From RPQJ01 sp052035645 (GTDB taxonomy: Bacteria; Pseudomonadota; Gammaproteobacteria; Steroidobacterales; Steroidobacteraceae): a DNA stretch of 64,000 nucleotides. Position numbers and translations under genes: made by a program. Shown piece after piece: positions 15,681 to 24,391 of this stretch. A model generated the notes under the pieces. The model was not told the origin of the DNA and made no database searches. It was given only the letters and a program-made list of their open reading frames with translations. How positions within the stretch are numbered: the first letter of the stretch is position 1; every line of letters starts with the position of its first letter. The stretch lies in contig JBPOHK010000171.1 in the NCBI GenBank assembly GCA_052035645.1, positions 5,102 through 69,101 on the forward strand. Direction: 5' to 3'.

Positions 15681-16505
15681 GTGGGACTGCTGGGCGACAT
15701 GGCGGCGGGCAGCACGCAGCGCGTGGAGGCGGCGCGGGTCCGCGTACCCGCCGCCTCGCTGGAGGCGGCCATCGCCTCGCTGGCGCCGCCGCCGCCGCTG
15801 CGGCTGGCGCCGCACGGCTTCGACCTGATCGCGGAACTCAAGCTGCGTTCGCCGTCGCTCGGCGACCTCTCCGCCGCGACCGCCGACCCGGTCGGCCGGC
15901 TGCACGGCTACGCGCGCGGCGGGGCTGCCGTCTGCTCGATCCTCACCGAGCCGACGCGCTTCGACGGCTCGCTCGAGCACCTGCGGCTGGCGGCGGACGC
16001 GCTGCGCGGGCATGGCGTGCCCGCGATGCGCAAGGATTTCCTGGTCGATCCCTACCAGGTGCTGGAGGCCCGCGTGCACGGCGCCTCCGGCGTGCTGCTG
16101 ATCGTGCGCATGCTCGCGCCCGGGGTGCTCGCTTCGATGCTCGACTGCGCGGCCGAGCACGGCCTGTTCGTGCTGCTCGAGGCCTTCGACGCGACGGACC
16201 TCGCGGCGGCGCGCGAGCTGGCGCGCGGACGCGCGGGCCGGCGCGAGCAGGTGCTCATGGGACTCAACTGCCGCGACCTCGAGTCGCTGCAGATCGACTT
16301 CGCGCGTTTCGCGGCGCGGCGGTCGCAGTTGCCGGACGGCTGGCCGGCCGTGGCCGAGAGCGGCGTGACCCAGCCGGCCGACGCCGCGCACGTGGCCGGG
16401 CTCGGGTACCGCCTCGCGCTGGTTGGCACCTCGCTGATGCGCCACGCGGATCCGGCCGCGGCCGTGCAGGAACTGCTCGCGGCCGGACGGCAGGCACTGG
16501 CATGA
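15681..16505 (+). CDS. trpC: indole-3-glycerol-phosphate synthase
   Basis: A 274-residue TIM-barrel enzyme. Catalytic Lys lies in LIAELKLRSPSLGDL, where most relatives read AE(I/V)K(R/K)xSPSKG, so the phosphate-binding Lys after SPS is replaced by Leu here. AMRKDFLVDPYQVLEAR, VLMGLNCRDLESLQID and AVAESGVTQPADAAH give the other barrel signatures. Start GTG two bases after the trpD stop. The final 4 bp overlap trpF. Unfused, as in pseudomonads and xanthomonads. The call is secure although the early loop is slightly unusual. Confidence 0.92.
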   Translation: MGLLGDMAAGSTQRVEAARVRVPAASLEAAIASLAPPPPLRLAPHGFDLIAELKLRSPSLGDLSAATADPVGRLHGYARGGAAVCSILTEPTRFDGSLEHLRLAADALRGHGVPAMRKDFLVDPYQVLEARVHGASGVLLIVRMLAPGVLASMLDCAAEHGLFVLLEAFDATDLAAARELARGRAGRREQVLMGLNCRDLESLQIDFARFAARRSQLPDGWPAVAESGVTQPADAAHVAGLGYRLALVGTSLMRHADPAAAVQELLAAGRQALA

Positions 16506-17122
16506 CCGGCGTACCGGCGCTCTGGGTGAAGATCTGCGGCCTCGGCACCGCCGCCGACGTCGCCGCGGCCGCCGAGGCCGGGGTCGACGCGGTCGGCTTC
16601 GTGTTCCACGTCGCCTCGCCGCGCCACCTCGATCCCGCGGCCGCGGCCGGGCTGCAGCGCGCCGTGCCGCCGTGCATCGAGCGGGTGGCCGTGTTCCGAC
16701 ACCCGGCGCAGGCGCTGGTCGATGCAGTGCTCGAGGCGATCCGGCCGGACGCGCTGCAGGCCGATGCCGCGGACTTCGAGCGGCTCAGGCTGCCGTCGCA
16801 GCTGCGGCGGCTGCCGGTGCTGCGCAGCGGCGCGGCGTCGCCGCCCCTGCCGGCGCGCTTCCTGTACGAGAGCGCGGCGAGCGGCGCGGGCGTGCAGGCG
16901 GACTGGGCGGAGGCGGCGCGGCTCGCGCGCGACGCGCAGCTCGTGCTGGCGGGCGGGCTCGACGCGGGCAACGTCGGGCAGGCCATCGCCCGCGTGCGGC
17001 CGGCCGGAGTGGACGTGAGTTCGGGCGTGGAGCGGGCGCGCGGCGTCAAGGACGCGGGGCGCATGCGTGATTTCGTGTCGGCGGCACGCGCGGCGCAGGC
17101 TGCGCTCGCGGCCGCGGTGTGA
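16502..17122 (+). CDS. trpF: phosphoribosylanthranilate isomerase
   Basis: A 206-residue TIM barrel. VKICGLGTAADVAAA holds the catalytic Cys (canonical KICG[IL]). DAVGFVFHVASPRHLDP, LVLAGGLDAGNVGQAI and GVDVSSGVERARGVKDAG (Asp general acid, then SSGVE phosphate site) are present. ATG overlaps trpC by 4 bp. In many gammaproteobacteria trpF lies in a separate trpFBA unit; here it is contiguous with trpC. Confidence 0.95.
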   Translation: MTGVPALWVKICGLGTAADVAAAAEAGVDAVGFVFHVASPRHLDPAAAAGLQRAVPPCIERVAVFRHPAQALVDAVLEAIRPDALQADAADFERLRLPSQLRRLPVLRSGAASPPLPARFLYESAASGAGVQADWAEAARLARDAQLVLAGGLDAGNVGQAIARVRPAGVDVSSGVERARGVKDAGRMRDFVSAARAAQAALAAAV

Positions 17123-17138
17123 GCGAGGAGTACAGACG

Positions 17139-18383
17139 ATGAAGACCGGGGCCCTGAGGATCGACCGCGATGCCCTGCTCGCGCAGGCGCTGAGAGACGA
17201 GTTTCCCGACGCGCGCGGGCGCTTCGGGCCGTTCGGCGGCCGCTACGTGCCGGAGACGCTGGTGCCCGCGCTCGATCGCCTGGAGCAGGGCGTGCGCGAC
17301 ATCCTGCCCGACCCGGCCTTCAAGGCCGAACTCGAGGCGCAGCTGCGCACCTGGGTCGGGCGCCCGACGCCGCTGTCGTACGCCGCGGCCCTCTCGAGGC
17401 GCTGGGGCGCCGAGGTGTGGCTGAAGCGCGAGGACCTCGCGCACACCGGCGCGCACAAGATCAACAACGCCATCGGGCAGGCGCTGCTCGCGCGTCGGCT
17501 CGGAGCGAAGCGCATCGTCGCCGAGACCGGCGCGGGGCAGCACGGCGTCGCCTCGGCCGCCGCCTGCGCGCGGCTCGGCATGCCCTGCGTCGTGTACATG
17601 GGTGCCATCGACATGGAGCGGCAGGCGCCGAACGTCGGGCGCATGAAGCTGCTCGGTGCCGAGGTCGTGCCGGTCACCGGCGGAGACAAGACGCTGCGCG
17701 CGGCCATCGACGAGGCCCTGCGCGACTGGGTCGCCGACCCGGACGGCACCTACTACCTGCTCGGCTCGGCGGTGGGCCCGCATCCGTATCCCTACCTCGT
17801 GCGCGAGTTCCAGTCGGTGATCGGCATCGAGGCGCGTGCGCAGATGCTCGCGCAGGCGGGCGCGCTGCCGGACGTCGCGGTGGCCTGCGTCGGCGGCGGC
17901 TCGAACGCGATCGGACTGTTCCACCCGTTCGTGAAGGACGCGGGCGTTCGGCTGCTGGGTTTCGAGGCGGGCGGCACCGGCACGGGCCTCGGCCAGAACG
18001 CGGCGTCGATCGCCTACGGCACGCCGGGCGTGCTGCAGGGCTGCTACTCGCTGCTGCTGCAGGACGAGCACGGCCAGATCCAGGAGACGCACTCGGTCTC
18101 CGCCGGGCTCGACTACCCGGGCGTCGGGCCCGAGCACGCGCTGCTCGCGAGCGTCGGGCGCGTCGACTACCGCGCCGCCGGGGACGACGAGTCGCTCGAG
18201 GCCCTGGCCGAATGCTGCCAGTGCGAGGGCATCCTGCCGGCCATCGAGTCGGCGCACGCCTTCGCCGGCGCGAAGCGTTACGCGCAGGAACACCCGGGCA
18301 GCCGCATCCTCATCGGCCTGTCGGGGCGCGGGGACAAGGACATGCCGACGCTCCAGCGCACGCTGCTGAAGGGGAAGCTGTGA
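17139..18383 (+). CDS. trpB: tryptophan synthase beta chain
   Basis: A 414-residue PLP enzyme condensing indole with serine. PLP lysine is in AHTGAHKINNAIGQAL; AETGAGQHGVASA gives the catalytic Glu region, and GGGSNAIGLFHPF binds the PLP phosphate. N terminus FGPFGGRYVPETLVPAL is standard for TrpB1. An AGGAG about 9 bp before the ATG supports the start. Its stop overlaps the trpA start by one base. Confidence 0.97.
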   Translation: MKTGALRIDRDALLAQALRDEFPDARGRFGPFGGRYVPETLVPALDRLEQGVRDILPDPAFKAELEAQLRTWVGRPTPLSYAAALSRRWGAEVWLKREDLAHTGAHKINNAIGQALLARRLGAKRIVAETGAGQHGVASAAACARLGMPCVVYMGAIDMERQAPNVGRMKLLGAEVVPVTGGDKTLRAAIDEALRDWVADPDGTYYLLGSAVGPHPYPYLVREFQSVIGIEARAQMLAQAGALPDVAVACVGGGSNAIGLFHPFVKDAGVRLLGFEAGGTGTGLGQNAASIAYGTPGVLQGCYSLLLQDEHGQIQETHSVSAGLDYPGVGPEHALLASVGRVDYRAAGDDESLEALAECCQCEGILPAIESAHAFAGAKRYAQEHPGSRILIGLSGRGDKDMPTLQRTLLKGKL

Positions 18384-19153
18384 TGAAGCCTCGCGACACC
18401 ATCAGTGCGGCGATCCGCGCCGCGGCGACCGAGGGCCGTCCCGCCCTGGTCGCGTTCATGACCGCCGGATTCCCGGACCGCGCCGGCTTCGGCGCGAACC
18501 TCGCGGCCATCGCGGCCGAGGCCGACGTGGTCGAGATCGGCATCCCGTTCACCGACCCGATGGCCGACGGCATGACCATCCAGCGCGCGAGCTTCGCCGC
18601 GCTGCAGGGCGGCTTCACGCTGCCGTGGCTGCTCGGGGAACTCGCGGCGATGCAGCCGCGGCCCGCGGCCCCGCTGCTGCTGATGAGCTACCTCAACCCG
18701 CTGCTCGCCTACGGTCTCGACCGGCTGCCGGAGGCGTCCGCGCAGGCCGGCGTCGCCGGCTTCATCATCCCGGACCTGCCGTTCGAGGAGAGCGCGGACG
18801 TGCGCGCCGCCCTCGACCGCGCCGGGCTCGCCCTGGTGCAGATGGTCACGCCGGTGACGCCGCCCGCGCGCCTGAAGATGCTCTGCGAGGCCAGCCAGGG
18901 GTTCGTATACGCGGTGACCATGACCGGCACGACCGGCAAGACCGTGGCGGTGCCCGCCGACGTGCTCGGGTACATGGACGCGGTGAAGAAGGTCGCGCCG
19001 ATCCCGGTCTGCGCCGGCTTCGGCATCCGCAGCGCCGAGCACGTCGCGCGCATGCGCGGTCACGTGGACGGCGTGGTCGTCGGTTCGGCGCTGGTCGAGG
19101 TGCTGGAGCGGCGCGAGGATCCGTCGGCGTTCCTGCGCAGCCTCAGGGCCTGA
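18383..19153 (+). CDS. trpA: tryptophan synthase alpha chain
   Basis: A 256-residue TIM barrel that cleaves indole-3-glycerol phosphate and channels indole to TrpB. Catalytic Glu in ADVVEIGIPFTDPMADG and the following Asp are intact; MSYLNPLLAYG, GFIIPDLPFEES and CAGFGIRSAEHVARM are typical. Last enzyme gene of the operon; only 3 bp separate it from the LOG-family gene, which is probably transcribed with it. Confidence 0.97.
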   Translation: MKPRDTISAAIRAAATEGRPALVAFMTAGFPDRAGFGANLAAIAAEADVVEIGIPFTDPMADGMTIQRASFAALQGGFTLPWLLGELAAMQPRPAAPLLLMSYLNPLLAYGLDRLPEASAQAGVAGFIIPDLPFEESADVRAALDRAGLALVQMVTPVTPPARLKMLCEASQGFVYAVTMTGTTGKTVAVPADVLGYMDAVKKVAPIPVCAGFGIRSAEHVARMRGHVDGVVVGSALVEVLERREDPSAFLRSLRA

Positions 19154-19156
19154 GGC

Positions 19157-19723
19157 GTGGACGGAATGCGGCTCTGCGTGTTCTGCGGCTCCGCGCCGGG
19201 CGCGCGCCCCGCGTTCGCGGACGCGGCCCGCACGATCGGGCGCGAGATCGGCCGGCGCGGCTGGACCCTCGTGTACGGCGGCGGACGGGTGGGACTGATG
19301 GGAACGCTCGCCGACGCCGTGCTGCAGGCGGGTGGACGGGCGGTCGGCGTGATCCCGCGCTTCCTGTACGAGCGCGAGGTCGGCCACGAGGGTCTCGCCT
19401 CGCTCGAGATCGTCGAGTCGTTCGCCGTGCGCAAGGAGCGCATGGGCCAGCTCGCCGATGCGTACCTGTCGCTGCCCGGCGGCGTCGGCACGCTCGACGA
19501 ACTGTTCGAGGCGTGGAGCTGGTCGCAGGCGGGGCTGCAGAACAAGCCGAACGGCCTGCTCAACGTCGAGGGCTACTACGACGAGCTGCTGCGGTTCCTC
19601 GACCGTGCCGTCGAGGACGGCCTGCTGAAGCCCGCGGCGAGGCGCCAGCTGATCGCCGGCTCGGAGCCGTGCGGCCTGCTCGACGCGCTGTTCGCGGCGT
19701 CGCCCGCGGCGGTCCGGCCCTAG
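19157..19723 (+). CDS. LOG-family protein (cytokinin riboside 5'-monophosphate phosphoribohydrolase type)
   Basis: A 188-residue Rossmann protein of the TIGR00730 group, often misannotated as lysine decarboxylase. Motifs YGGGRVGLMG and SLPGGVGTLDELFEAWSW are the LOG active-site signatures, and ERM in RKERMGQLAD is the conserved arginine region. Members hydrolyse N6-modified or plain nucleoside 5'-monophosphates to base and ribose 5-phosphate. It starts GTG three bases after trpA (an ATG lies nine bases further on) and so probably rides on the trp transcript, with no known metabolic link. Its 3' end overlaps the convergent gene by 4 bp. Confidence 0.88.
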   Translation: MDGMRLCVFCGSAPGARPAFADAARTIGREIGRRGWTLVYGGGRVGLMGTLADAVLQAGGRAVGVIPRFLYEREVGHEGLASLEIVESFAVRKERMGQLADAYLSLPGGVGTLDELFEAWSWSQAGLQNKPNGLLNVEGYYDELLRFLDRAVEDGLLKPAARRQLIAGSEPCGLLDALFAASPAAVRP

Positions 19724-20367
19724 TCGGGCAGCACGCGGCCGGCGAGCGCGCCGTCGGGTCCGACGTCCACCTCGATCACCGTGTCGTCGACCACCACGGG
19801 CTGCGTCTGCCGGGCGATGGTCACGTTCATCGAGATCCGGTTCGGCATGCCCTGGTTGATGCCGTTGATGCCGCCGCGTGCGGCCTCCGCGGGTGGCGTG
19901 CCGGCGTCGGCTTCCGGCGCCGCCCGGCCACGGATGTTGCCAACCGAGTTCTTCGCGGCCTCGTGACGGGCGAGTGTCGCGCCCTGCGCGACCGCGCTGC
20001 CGGCGGCGTGCAGCCCCGCATTGACCTTCTCGCCGAAGGTCGCGCCCTGGGTCTGCTTCGCGACGGCGGTCGTCGTCACCGCGAGACGGTAGCGGCCGGG
20101 TGCCAGCCCCGCGAGGCGGAAGCTGCCGTCGGTCGCGATCGGCGCCGCGGTCACCGTGCCGCCCGGCATGGGCGCCACGGCCACGGAACGGGCGCTGAGG
20201 ACGGCGCCGCCGGGCAGGGCGGCGCCGAGCAGTTCCGCGCGATCGCCCGTGCCCTGGGCTTGCGCCCGGGCCACGGGCAGGAAAGCGGCGAGCGAGACGC
20301 CGACGGCCATCGCGGCCGCAGCGACGGCGAGCGTGGCGGGAAGCGGGGAAGGCTGGATGTGTCTCAT
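19720..20367 (-). CDS. secreted or periplasmic protein with a carboxypeptidase-regulatory-like fold
   Basis: A 215-residue protein I do not recognise beyond its parts. Residues 1-36 are a long signal peptide ending VARAQA. At about 70-100 GSFRLAGLAPGRYRLAVTT matches the prealbumin-like CarboxypepD_reg motif used as a beta-sandwich module. The middle is Ala/Gly-rich and low complexity, and the C terminus VVVDDTVIEVDVGPDGALAG is acidic. No catalytic site is seen. It is separated by about 105 bp from the HD-domain gene upstream. Confidence 0.6.
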   Translation of the reverse strand: MRHIQPSPLPATLAVAAAAMAVGVSLAAFLPVARAQAQGTGDRAELLGAALPGGAVLSARSVAVAPMPGGTVTAAPIATDGSFRLAGLAPGRYRLAVTTTAVAKQTQGATFGEKVNAGLHAAGSAVAQGATLARHEAAKNSVGNIRGRAAPEADAGTPPAEAARGGINGINQGMPNRISMNVTIARQTQPVVVDDTVIEVDVGPDGALAGRVLPD

Positions 20368-20472
20368 GGGGGCGAACTGATACGCCCCGCTGCCGCCCGC
20401 GACAATCTCCGGTGCGGCGCGCGGCCCGGAATCGCGAGCCGCATCACATCGCCGTCCGGGCGGCCCGCCGCC

Positions 20473-21474
20473 TCAGGTGGCTTCGACGGCGCGACGGATG
20501 CGGTCGATCACCAGGGCCCGCATGGTCTGCAGCGGGTTCTTCTCCCAGGTGAAGACGGGCGGCGTGCGCCGCAGCATCGACCACTTCTGCGACTTGAGGA
20601 CCTTCTCGAGGTAGGCGAGGTGGCCTTCGATGGCTTCCATGTACGGATTGCGGCCGCCGTACAGCGACTCGAAGTAGCGGTACGCGCCGCCGAACTCGCC
20701 GTCGAGCCGCGTGCGCAGCGTCTCGGCGAAGAACTGCGGGGTCTGGCGCAGCACGTCGAGCCCGGAGCCGTAGACGACCTTGAGGTCGCCGCCCTCGGAA
20801 CGGGAGATCGCGACGCCGCCGAGCACGAATTCCGGGTAGAGCCGGTCACGGCACTTCTCGAGGTAACAGCGATCGGACATCTGCGCCATCATGTCGGCCG
20901 TGCCGAGCAGGTGGCCGACCTTGCGGTCGCGCGGATCGTCCAGGCGGATCTGGTCGAACGGCACTTCGTAGCCGGTGAAGTGGATGATCCGGGTCGCCAC
21001 CGGCACCCACTCCGCCATGCCGATCGTCGGCAGGTAGCGCGCGAGGAACTCCGCGCCGCGCGTCACGTGCGTGCGCGTGTACTCCGCGCCGTTGCGGTGC
21101 TGCGTGTCGTCGGACTGGCGGATGTAGCCGGCGTCGTGGAACAGCGCGGTGACGAGGCCCATCAGCGCACGGTCGCCCCCGAGCCGCTGCTCGGGCGTGT
21201 GCGTGCGATCGTAGCCCGCGAGCAGCCGCGCCATCGCGAGCGTGTCGTCGAGCGAGTGCTGCATGTCGTGGTAGACGGTGTCGCAGCCGAAGTAGCCCGG
21301 AAACTGGCCGGAGTACAGGCGCTCGAAATCGGCGAAGGCGGTGGCGAGGCGGTCGATGCGCGCGCCGGGCCAGGTCTGGTTGACGAGTTCCTCGACCGCG
21401 CGCTGGGTCGCGGCCACCGAGCTCACCTGCACGGTGTTGGTGACGTCGTAGTCGCTGCGCCGGAACTGCGTCAA
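20473..21474 (-). CDS. HD-domain phosphohydrolase-like protein
   Basis: A 333-residue protein with metal-ligand patterns of the HD superfamily: YHDMQHSLDDTLAMARLL (about 68), the central HD in ALFHDAGYIRQ (about 112), HVTRGAEF and a later Asp in GTADMMAQMSDRCYLEK. The spacing is like cyclic-nucleotide phosphodiesterases of the HDc/PDEase class rather than RelA/SpoT. No signal peptide, GYP motif or sensor domain is seen, so an HD-GYP c-di-GMP phosphodiesterase is unlikely. It is about 100 bp downstream of exonuclease III on the same strand. Confidence 0.7.
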   Translation of the reverse strand: MTQFRRSDYDVTNTVQVSSVAATQRAVEELVNQTWPGARIDRLATAFADFERLYSGQFPGYFGCDTVYHDMQHSLDDTLAMARLLAGYDRTHTPEQRLGGDRALMGLVTALFHDAGYIRQSDDTQHRNGAEYTRTHVTRGAEFLARYLPTIGMAEWVPVATRIIHFTGYEVPFDQIRLDDPRDRKVGHLLGTADMMAQMSDRCYLEKCRDRLYPEFVLGGVAISRSEGGDLKVVYGSGLDVLRQTPQFFAETLRTRLDGEFGGAYRYFESLYGGRNPYMEAIEGHLAYLEKVLKSQKWSMLRRTPPVFTWEKNPLQTMRALVIDRIRRAVEAT

Positions 21475-21574
21475 GATGGAGTCGTTGCGTCGTCGCTGGC
21501 CCTGTCGAAGGCAGTCTACGCGCGGGCGCGCGGAACACCAGAGTAAAAAAATCCGTCACCGCGCGCGGCGGCGC

Positions 21575-22342
21575 TCATATGTCAAACGCGGCGACCACCG
21601 GGGCGTGGTCCGACGGCCGTTCCAGCCGCCGCGGCGCCTTGTCGATGTGACATGCGGCACATTTCGCGGCGAGCGCGTCCGACGCGAGGATCAGGTCGAT
21701 TCTGAGACCTGCGTTGCGCCGGAACGCCATCATCCGGTAGTCCCACCACGAGTACTGCTTCTCGGGCTGCTCGAACAGTCGGAAGCAGTCGCGCAGTCCG
21801 AGCGCCTGCAGCGCGGACAGCGCCTCGCGCTCGGCCGCGCTCACGTGCACCGATCCCTCCCATGCCTTCGGGTCGTGCACGTCGCGGTCCTCGGGCGCGA
21901 TGTTGAAATCGCCGAGCACCACGAGGTGCGCGTGCCGGCGCAGCTCGTCGGCGAGGTAGCCGCGCAGCGCGTCGAGCCAGCGCAGCTTGTAGCGGTACTT
22001 GTCCGAGTCGACGGCCTGGCCGTTCGGCACGTACACGTCGATCACGCGCACGCCGCCGACCGTCGCGGCGAGCACGCGCTTCTGCTCGTCGTCGAAGCCG
22101 GGGATGCCGGCGACCGCGTCGGCGACCGGCGCCCGCGCGAGGATCGCGACGCCGTTGTAGGTCTTCTGCCCGAAGAACGCGACCTGCAGGCCCAGCGCCT
22201 CGAGTTCCGCCCGCGGGAAGTCGGGATCCGGCAGCTTGGTCTCCTGCAGCGCGAGCACGTCGACCGGGTTCGCCGCCAGCCAGTCCGCGAGGTGCGGCAG
22301 GCGGACGCGCAGCGAGTTCACGTTCCAGGTCGCGATCTGCAT
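21575..22342 (-). CDS. xthA: exodeoxyribonuclease III
   Basis: A 255-residue endonuclease/exonuclease/phosphatase-fold enzyme for base-excision repair at abasic sites. MQIATWNVNSLRVRLPHL, VLALQETKLPDPDFP, YNGVAILAR, VYVPNG, VVLGDFNIAPEDRDVHDP and PSDHAPVVAAFDI include the metal-binding Asn and Glu, the GDFN Asp/Asn pair and the catalytic SDH histidine. The start ATG lies 10 bp after the oligopeptidase stop, so the two are co-transcribed. Confidence 0.95.
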   Translation of the reverse strand: MQIATWNVNSLRVRLPHLADWLAANPVDVLALQETKLPDPDFPRAELEALGLQVAFFGQKTYNGVAILARAPVADAVAGIPGFDDEQKRVLAATVGGVRVIDVYVPNGQAVDSDKYRYKLRWLDALRGYLADELRRHAHLVVLGDFNIAPEDRDVHDPKAWEGSVHVSAAEREALSALQALGLRDCFRLFEQPEKQYSWWDYRMMAFRRNAGLRIDLILASDALAAKCAACHIDKAPRRLERPSDHAPVVAAFDI

Positions 22343-22352
22343 GGCGGGCACC

Positions 22353-24371
22353 TCAGGCCGCGAGGCCCATCTGCCGCAGCAGCGGCTCGATCTCCGGCTT
22401 GCGGCCGCGGAACTCGACGAAGGCTTCCATCGCGTCGCGGCTGCCGCCGCGCTCGAGGATCGCGTGCAGGAAGCGGCGCGCGGTGGCGACGTCGAACACG
22501 CCGCGCTCCTCGAACGCGCCGAAGGCATCGGCCGACAGCACCTCCGCCCACTTGTAGCTGTAGTAGCCGGCGGCGTAGCCGCCCGAGAAGATGTGCTGGA
22601 AGCTGTGCGCGAAGCGGTTGAACTCCGGCGGCTTCACGACCGCCACTTCCTCGCGCACCTCGGCCAGCGTCTCCTCGAGGCGCGGGCCGCGCGCGGGCGA
22701 GTACTCCGCGTGCAGCCGGAAGTCGAACAGGCCGAACTCCAGCTGGCGGACCGTCTGCATGCCGGCCTGGAAGCTGCGCGTCGCCTGCAGCTTGGCGAGC
22801 GTCGCGGCGGGCAGCGCCTCCCCGGTGTCGACGTGCGCCGAGATCAGCGGCAGCACTTCCTCGCGCCAGGCGAAGTTCTCCATGAACTGGCTCGGCAGTT
22901 CGACCGCGTCCCAGGGCACGCCGTTGATGCCGCCGACGCTCGGATAGTCCACGCGGGTCAGCATGTGGTGCAGGCCGTGGCCGAACTCGTGGAACAGCGT
23001 GAGCACTTCGTAGTGGGTCAGCAGCGACGGCCGGTCGCCGCCCGGCGGGGAGAAGTTGCACACCAGGTACGCGACCGGCAGCGCACTCGCGGTGCCGAGC
23101 CGGATGCGCCCCACGCACTCGTCCATCCACGCCCCGCCGCGCTTCCTCGGTCGCGCGTAGAGGTCGAGGAAGAAGCCGGCCCGCGGCGTGCCGTCGCGCT
23201 CGAGGACGTCGAAGTAGCGCACGTCCGGGTGATACGTCTCCGCATCGGGCCGCGCGACGATGCGGATTCCGTACAGCCGCGACGCCACGGTGAACAGCCC
23301 GGCGAGCACGCGGGGCAGCGGGAAATAGGGCCGCAGTTCCTCCTCGGACACCTGCAGGCGCTCGCGCTTCAGGCGCTCCGACCAGTACGCCACGTCCCAG
23401 GCGGCGAGCGGCCGGCCGGCGAACGCCTCCAGTTCCGCGAATTCGCGCCGGGCCGCGGGCCGGCTCACCTGCGCCAGCCGGCGCAGGAAGTCGAGCACCT
23501 CGCCGGTCTCGTGGGCCATCTTGGTCGCGAGGGAGTGGTCGGCGTAGCTCGCGAAGCCGACCAGCTGCGCCGCTTCGTGGCGCAGCGCGAGGATCTCGCC
23601 CATCAGCGCAGTGTTGTCCCACTGTCCGGCATGCGGGCCCTGGTCGGAGGCCCGCGTGACCCAGGCCGTGTAGAACTCCCGCCGCAGGCCTTCGTTCGCG
23701 GCGTGCGTCATCACGGCCTGGTACGTGGGCGGGTCGAGGCTGAACAGCCAACCTGACTTCTGTGCGGCGCTCGCCGCCCCGAGTGCGCGCTCGACGACGG
23801 CGGGTGGCAGGCCCTCGACCTCGGCCGGGTCGGTCACGTGGCGCGACCACGCGTTGGTCGCGTCGAGCACGTTCTCGTCGAACTTCGACTGTGCGACCGC
23901 GAGCCGCTCCATCACCGCGCGAAAACGCAGCTTGCTCTGCTCGGGCAGGGCGACGCCCGCCAGCCGGAAATCGCGCAGCGCGTTCTCGAGCAGCTTGCGC
24001 TGCGACGGCTCGAGGTGCGGCCCCTGCTCGTCGTACGCGCGCTGGTACGCGGCGCAGAGCTCGGCGTTCTGGCCGAGTTCCGTGTGGTACGCGGTCAGCA
24101 GCGGCAGGCAGGCGTTGTAGGCGGCGCGCAGCTCGTCGCCGTTCATCACGCCGTTGAGGTGGCCGATCGGCGACCAGGCGCGCGCCAGCCGGTGGTGCAT
24201 GCGCTCGATCGGCGCGACCAGGCCGCTCCAGCCGGCGGCGCCGCCGTCGAGCAGGCGCTGCAGCTCGCGCCGGTTGGCGTCGAGCAGCTCGCGGATGGCC
24301 GGTTCGGCGTGCGCCGGCTCGATGGACTGGAAGCGGGGCAGCGGGGCGTCGGTCAGCAGGGGATTGGCCAT
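22353..24371 (-). CDS. prlC: oligopeptidase A (M3 metallopeptidase)
   Basis: A 672-residue cytosolic zinc oligopeptidase. The zinc site LFHEFGHGLHHML lies at about residue 461; DLYARPRKRGGAWMD upstream and GGYAAGYYSYKWAEVLSADAF near the C terminus are M3-family markers. N terminus MANPLLTDAPLPRFQSIEP matches OpdA/PrlC. The length is right for the family (about 680). It degrades free peptides including cleaved signal peptides. Encoded between the GIDE/EF-hand protein and xthA. Confidence 0.95.
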   Translation of the reverse strand: MANPLLTDAPLPRFQSIEPAHAEPAIRELLDANRRELQRLLDGGAAGWSGLVAPIERMHHRLARAWSPIGHLNGVMNGDELRAAYNACLPLLTAYHTELGQNAELCAAYQRAYDEQGPHLEPSQRKLLENALRDFRLAGVALPEQSKLRFRAVMERLAVAQSKFDENVLDATNAWSRHVTDPAEVEGLPPAVVERALGAASAAQKSGWLFSLDPPTYQAVMTHAANEGLRREFYTAWVTRASDQGPHAGQWDNTALMGEILALRHEAAQLVGFASYADHSLATKMAHETGEVLDFLRRLAQVSRPAARREFAELEAFAGRPLAAWDVAYWSERLKRERLQVSEEELRPYFPLPRVLAGLFTVASRLYGIRIVARPDAETYHPDVRYFDVLERDGTPRAGFFLDLYARPRKRGGAWMDECVGRIRLGTASALPVAYLVCNFSPPGGDRPSLLTHYEVLTLFHEFGHGLHHMLTRVDYPSVGGINGVPWDAVELPSQFMENFAWREEVLPLISAHVDTGEALPAATLAKLQATRSFQAGMQTVRQLEFGLFDFRLHAEYSPARGPRLEETLAEVREEVAVVKPPEFNRFAHSFQHIFSGGYAAGYYSYKWAEVLSADAFGAFEERGVFDVATARRFLHAILERGGSRDAMEAFVEFRGRKPEIEPLLRQMGLAA

Positions 24372-24391
24372 GCGGCCATTCTAGACGAGCC

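Noticed and set aside
19157..19723. Lysine decarboxylase
   Set aside because: PGGVGTLDELFE and YGGGRVGLMG are LOG phosphoribohydrolase motifs; no PLP decarboxylase fold is present.
20473..21474. An HD-GYP c-di-GMP phosphodiesterase to pair with the riboswitch
   Set aside because: Only a simple HD pattern is seen, with no GYP motif and no sensor domain. No GGDEF or EAL protein is in the window.
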